A stretch of 8,808 nt of DNA from Jiangellaceae bacterium. Lineage in GTDB: Bacteria > Actinomycetota > Actinomycetes > Jiangellales > Jiangellaceae. Below the pieces are notes generated by a model. The model ran no database searches. It had not been told where the DNA came from and worked only from the letters and a program-made list of their open reading frames with translations. Below, in pieces: positions 6,518 to 8,808 of this stretch. Location: NCBI GenBank assembly GCA_030146385.1, contig JASLBX010000199.1, positions 1 through 8,808 of the forward strand. Direction: 5' to 3'. Both the position numbers and the translations under genes were made by a program. Position 1 is the first letter of the stretch. The number at the start of each line of letters is the position of its first letter.

Positions 6518-6578
6518 GTTGATCATGGGCGATCCGTGGTGTTGCGCGACCTGGTACCACGGATCGCCCATGATCAAC
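6518..6578. repeat. Perfect 23-bp inverted repeat, 15-nt spacer
   Basis: The left arm 6518-6540 and right arm 6556-6578 are exact reverse complements, separated by GTTGCGCGACCTGGT. Each arm's outer end carries the palindrome TGATCA. In plus-strand RNA the stem could extend by four G-U pairs (6541-6544 with 6552-6555). It occupies half of the 123-nt gap between the protease stop and the ligase start, beginning 19 nt after the stop in the direction of transcription. It could act as a transcription end or mRNA-stabilising hairpin, or it may be a copy of a dispersed palindromic element. There is no T-tract after it on the minus strand, so it is not a standard intrinsic terminator. Confidence 0.9.
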
Positions 6579-6597
6579 TTGGAGGGGGAGGGGAGTT

Positions 6598-8046
6598 CTA
6601 TGTGCTCTGTGCGTCGCTGCCGAGCGTCACCGGAATGGTGAGGGTCTCGCCGTCCCGGACGACGGTCAGCTCCACATCGTCGCCCGGCCGGTAGGACCGG
6701 ACCGCGGCGATCAGGGTCTCGGCGTCGGTGACCAGGCGGTCGCCGATGTGGGTCACGACGTCGCCGTCCTCCAGTCCGGCCTCCTGGGCGGAGCTGCCAG
6801 GGCGGACGTCGCGGACGAGCGCCCCGCGCACCTCACCCGTCGGGTTCTCCACCCCGATGCCGATCTGCGCGTGGGTGGCCTCCCCGGTGTTGATCAGTTC
6901 CTCGGCGATGGGCTGGGCCTGATCGATCGGAATGGCGAAGCCCAACCCGATCGAGCCGGGGCTGACGTTCGTCGAGGCGATCGCGCTGTTGATCCCGACC
7001 ACCTCGCCGGCCATGTTGACCAGCGGGCCGCCCGAGTTTCCTGGATTGATCGGCGCGTCGGTCTGGATCGCGTCGAAGACGGTGAGCGTGCCGCCGCCCT
7101 GCTGGCCACCCGCCGTCACGGGACGGTTGAGCGCCGAGACGATGCCGGTGGTAACCGTTCCCTCGAGGCCCAGTGGCGAGCCGATCGCCACCACCTGCTC
7201 ACCCACCTGCAGGTCCGCCGAGTTGCCCAGATCCGCGGGCTGCAGGCCAGACGCGTCACGCACCTGGATGATGGCCAGGTCGGTCAGGGGGTCGGTGCCG
7301 ACCACCTCGGCGGGCGCGGTCGAGCCGTCTTCGAACGTCACGACCATCTGTCCGCCACGCGCCGCCTCCACGACGTGGTTGTTCGTGAGGATCTGCCCGT
7401 CCGCTGAGATGATCACGCCACTGCCACCGCCAGGGCCGACGCTGATCGACACGACGCTCGGCAGGACCTGGTCCGCCACCGCCTCCACGCTGTCCAGGCT
7501 GGGCGCGGAGGAGGTCTGGTCGGCCGGTGCGCCTTCCTCCTCGGCCGGGCTGCTGCTCTGCGAGGTGGCCGGGGCATCGTCGGTGAGCGCTTCATACGCG
7601 ACGGATCCACCGACGCCGGCGAGCGCGCCCGCAGCGAGGGCCAAGGCGACGGTCAGCGCCGTGCCCCTCCGGGCGCGCGGCGCCGGCTCGTTCGCAGCCG
7701 GAGCCGCCGGTGGCGGGCTGCCGTAGCCGGACCCGGACTCGCGTTCAGGGGACGTCCACGGGTGGTCGTCCCGATCGGGCCCAAGGGTGCCGGCGGGTGC
7801 CGTCCCACCCTCAGCACCGGAACCCGGCCGCTCGTCGGTGGCATCGCTGTGTCCGGTGGTCCGCTCCGCGTCGGGAGACTGCGGGATGACTGTGGTGTCG
7901 TTCGGCCGCGGCACCGGTCCGGTGTCGGCCGGATGGCTGGTCCATGGGTCCCGCCGCGGCAGGTCGCTGCCCGCACCCGGCGCGCTCGACCAGCCAGTAC
8001 TAGGCGCGGTGTCGGGGTGGGCGGTGTCGCGTGGCGTCTGGTTCAT
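6598..8046 (-). CDS. Membrane-anchored HtrA/DegP-type S1C serine protease with PDZ domain
   Basis: The 482-residue product has a Pro/Ser/Thr/Gly-rich cytoplasmic N-terminus (1-126), one transmembrane helix (about 129-151), a Ser/Ala/Glu-rich linker, a trypsin-like domain (about 185-375) and a PDZ domain (about 388-475). The catalytic triad is visible: H224 in TNNHVV, D256 in TDPLTDLAII and S338 in GNSGGPL. The protein would face the cell exterior and degrade or chaperone misfolded envelope proteins, as HtrA and PepD proteins do. It lies 40 nt downstream of a sensor kinase gene in the same direction, matching the mprB-pepD order of mycobacteria. An 11-bp-spaced direct repeat between the two genes suggests control by the partner response regulator. 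The N-terminus contains three W-T/S-S motifs (GWSS 18-21, PWTS 34-37 and 96-99) in low-complexity sequence. ATG 8046 lacks a strong ribosome-binding site. Family certain; the MprAB-like wiring is inferred. Confidence 0.93.
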   Translation of the reverse strand: MNQTPRDTAHPDTAPSTGWSSAPGAGSDLPRRDPWTSHPADTGPVPRPNDTTVIPQSPDAERTTGHSDATDERPGSGAEGGTAPAGTLGPDRDDHPWTSPERESGSGYGSPPPAAPAANEPAPRARRGTALTVALALAAGALAGVGGSVAYEALTDDAPATSQSSSPAEEEGAPADQTSSAPSLDSVEAVADQVLPSVVSISVGPGGGSGVIISADGQILTNNHVVEAARGGQMVVTFEDGSTAPAEVVGTDPLTDLAIIQVRDASGLQPADLGNSADLQVGEQVVAIGSPLGLEGTVTTGIVSALNRPVTAGGQQGGGTLTVFDAIQTDAPINPGNSGGPLVNMAGEVVGINSAIASTNVSPGSIGLGFAIPIDQAQPIAEELINTGEATHAQIGIGVENPTGEVRGALVRDVRPGSSAQEAGLEDGDVVTHIGDRLVTDAETLIAAVRSYRPGDDVELTVVRDGETLTIPVTLGSDAQST

Positions 8047-8068
8047 GTGACTAAGGTGCCCGCCCAGC

Positions 8069-8087
8069 CTGAGATTGAACTGAGATT
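8069..8087 (-). promoter_or_regulatory. Direct-repeat operator, probably for the OmpR-family partner of the kinase
   Basis: On the minus strand AATCTCAG occurs twice, separated by TTC, giving an 11-bp period, one helical turn. OmpR/PhoB-family regulators bind such head-to-tail repeats as dimers. The repeat begins at the last base of the kinase stop codon and ends 22 nt before the protease ATG. In Mycobacterium tuberculosis, MprA binds direct repeats and controls its own operon and pepD. The repeat is seen directly; the binder is inferred. Confidence 0.6.
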
Positions 8088-8808
8088 CACACTAGAGCTG
8101 ACCAAGAACTGCGGCCGGGCAGGCTCATGGTGAGCCGGGCACCTCCAGTGGGCGCCCGTCCGGCGCTCACGTGTCCACCGTGCCGGAACGCAGCGGTTCG
8201 CACGATGGCCAGCCCCAGCCCGGATCCCGGCCGGCCACGGGCCTCTTCGGACCGGTAGAAGCGCTCGAAGACGTGCGGCAGGTCGTCCTCGGCGATGCCC
8301 GGGCCCTCGTCGTCGACCTCCAGGGTGCCGTCGCGGAGCGAGACCCACACGGTGCCGCCCGCCGGGCTCCACTTGGCCCCGTTGTCCAGCAGATTCGTGA
8401 CCGCTCGCCCGAGCAGCCGTGCGTCCCCCTCGACCAGCCAGGGCTGCAGATCGGCCGAGAACGTGATGTTCGGGGCACGCCGGCGGACCCGAGTGAGCGC
8501 GTCCCGTACGATGTCCGCGAGATCGACGGTTTCGTAGTGGGCCTGCGGCTCGTCCTCACGGGACAGCTCCATCAAGTCCGCGACAAGAGTGGACAACTCG
8601 GAGATCTGGGCCCGGACGTCGTCGATGAGCTCGGCCCGCTCCGCGCCGTCGAGACCACCCTGGCGGTCGCTCTGCGCCAGCAGGTCGAGGTTGGTGCGAA
8701 GGCTGGTCAACGGGGTGCGCAGCTCATGCCCGGCGTCGGCCACCAGCCGGCGCTGCCGGGTCCTGGCCTCCTCCAGCGCGGCGAGCATGGCGTTGAACGC
8801 ATGCGCCA
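8087..8808 (-). CDS. Sensor histidine kinase, MprB-like, C-terminal part (5' end outside window)
   Basis: The visible 239 residues, with codon 1 at 8806-8804, are the cytoplasmic transmitter of a two-component sensor. They start at the end of a probable HAMP linker (FNAMLAALEEAR). Next comes the DHp helix with the H-box DAGHELRTPL, where the phosphorylated histidine is residue 27. The ATPase domain has the N-box TNLLDN (137-142), the G1 box DEGPG (166-170), the F-box FERF (180-183) and the G2 box GSGLGLA (194-200). The sensor domain, transmembrane helices and start codon are beyond the right edge. The kinase would autophosphorylate and pass phosphate to an OmpR-family regulator, usually encoded just upstream. 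The downstream HtrA-like protease and the repeat at the stop codon suggest an envelope-stress circuit. The H-box sequence and the protease partner make MprB the closest named relative, but orthology is inferred. Confidence 0.9.
   Translation of the reverse strand, partial: AHAFNAMLAALEEARTRQRRLVADAGHELRTPLTSLRTNLDLLAQSDRQGGLDGAERAELIDDVRAQISELSTLVADLMELSREDEPQAHYETVDLADIVRDALTRVRRRAPNITFSADLQPWLVEGDARLLGRAVTNLLDNGAKWSPAGGTVWVSLRDGTLEVDDEGPGIAEDDLPHVFERFYRSEEARGRPGSGLGLAIVRTAAFRHGGHVSAGRAPTGGARLTMSLPGRSSWSALV

Noticed and set aside
6581..6595. G-quadruplex in the purine tract
   Set aside because: Only three G-runs, one of them just GG; a standard quadruplex needs four runs.
6748..7726. Plus-strand open frames opposite the HtrA-like protease
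   Set aside because: Shadow frames; the minus strand encodes the complete catalytic triad and PDZ domain.

Overview
The window is GC-rich (about 70 percent by eye), with dense genes, GTG starts and actinobacterial protein families (a SAV_6107-type HEPN protein, an actinobacterial-type PAC2 protein, DUF3817, a LigB-like DNA ligase and an MprB/PepD-like kinase and protease pair). This points to an Actinomycetota chromosome. I cannot name a genus. There are no rRNA, tRNA, CRISPR or transposase genes.

Layout. 1-1218 (-): N-terminal 406 codons of a phytoene-desaturase-like FAD oxidoreductase that runs off the left edge. 1219-1370: divergent regulatory region with a good -35/-10 promoter and a perfect LexA-type SOS palindrome facing right. 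1371-1883 (+): HEPN-domain protein of the SAV_6107 type. 1967-2881 (+): PAC2-family protein, preceded by a 10-residue upstream ORF in its own frame. 2934-3257 (+): small DUF3817 membrane protein, whose 3' end overlaps by 92 bp with the convergent SURF1-like gene (3166-3960, -). 4110-4883 (+): unrecognised protein with a glycine-rich membrane hairpin. 4930-6474 (-): ATP-dependent DNA ligase with all nucleotidyltransferase motifs. 6475-6597: intergenic region holding a perfect 23-bp inverted repeat. 6598-8046 (-): membrane-anchored HtrA/DegP-type S1C protease with a PDZ domain. 8087-8808 (-): C-terminal part of a sensor histidine kinase that runs off the right edge.

How the genes fit together. 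The right end has the order of the mycobacterial mprA-mprB-pepD envelope-stress module: kinase, then protease. Between them lies an 11-bp-spaced direct repeat of the kind bound by OmpR-family regulators. The left-centre holds what looks like a DNA-damage-inducible transcription unit, with an SOS operator over the start of the HEPN gene and the PAC2 gene possibly co-transcribed. The SURF1 and DUF3817 genes are ordinary membrane and respiratory accessory genes. Three genes (the FAD oxidoreductase, DUF3817 and SURF1) have a TAnnnT -10 hexamer 6-8 nt before a GTG start, which suggests leaderless mRNAs. The most interesting items are the SOS box at the HEPN gene, the direct-repeat operator before the protease, and the 61-nt palindromic element between protease and ligase.
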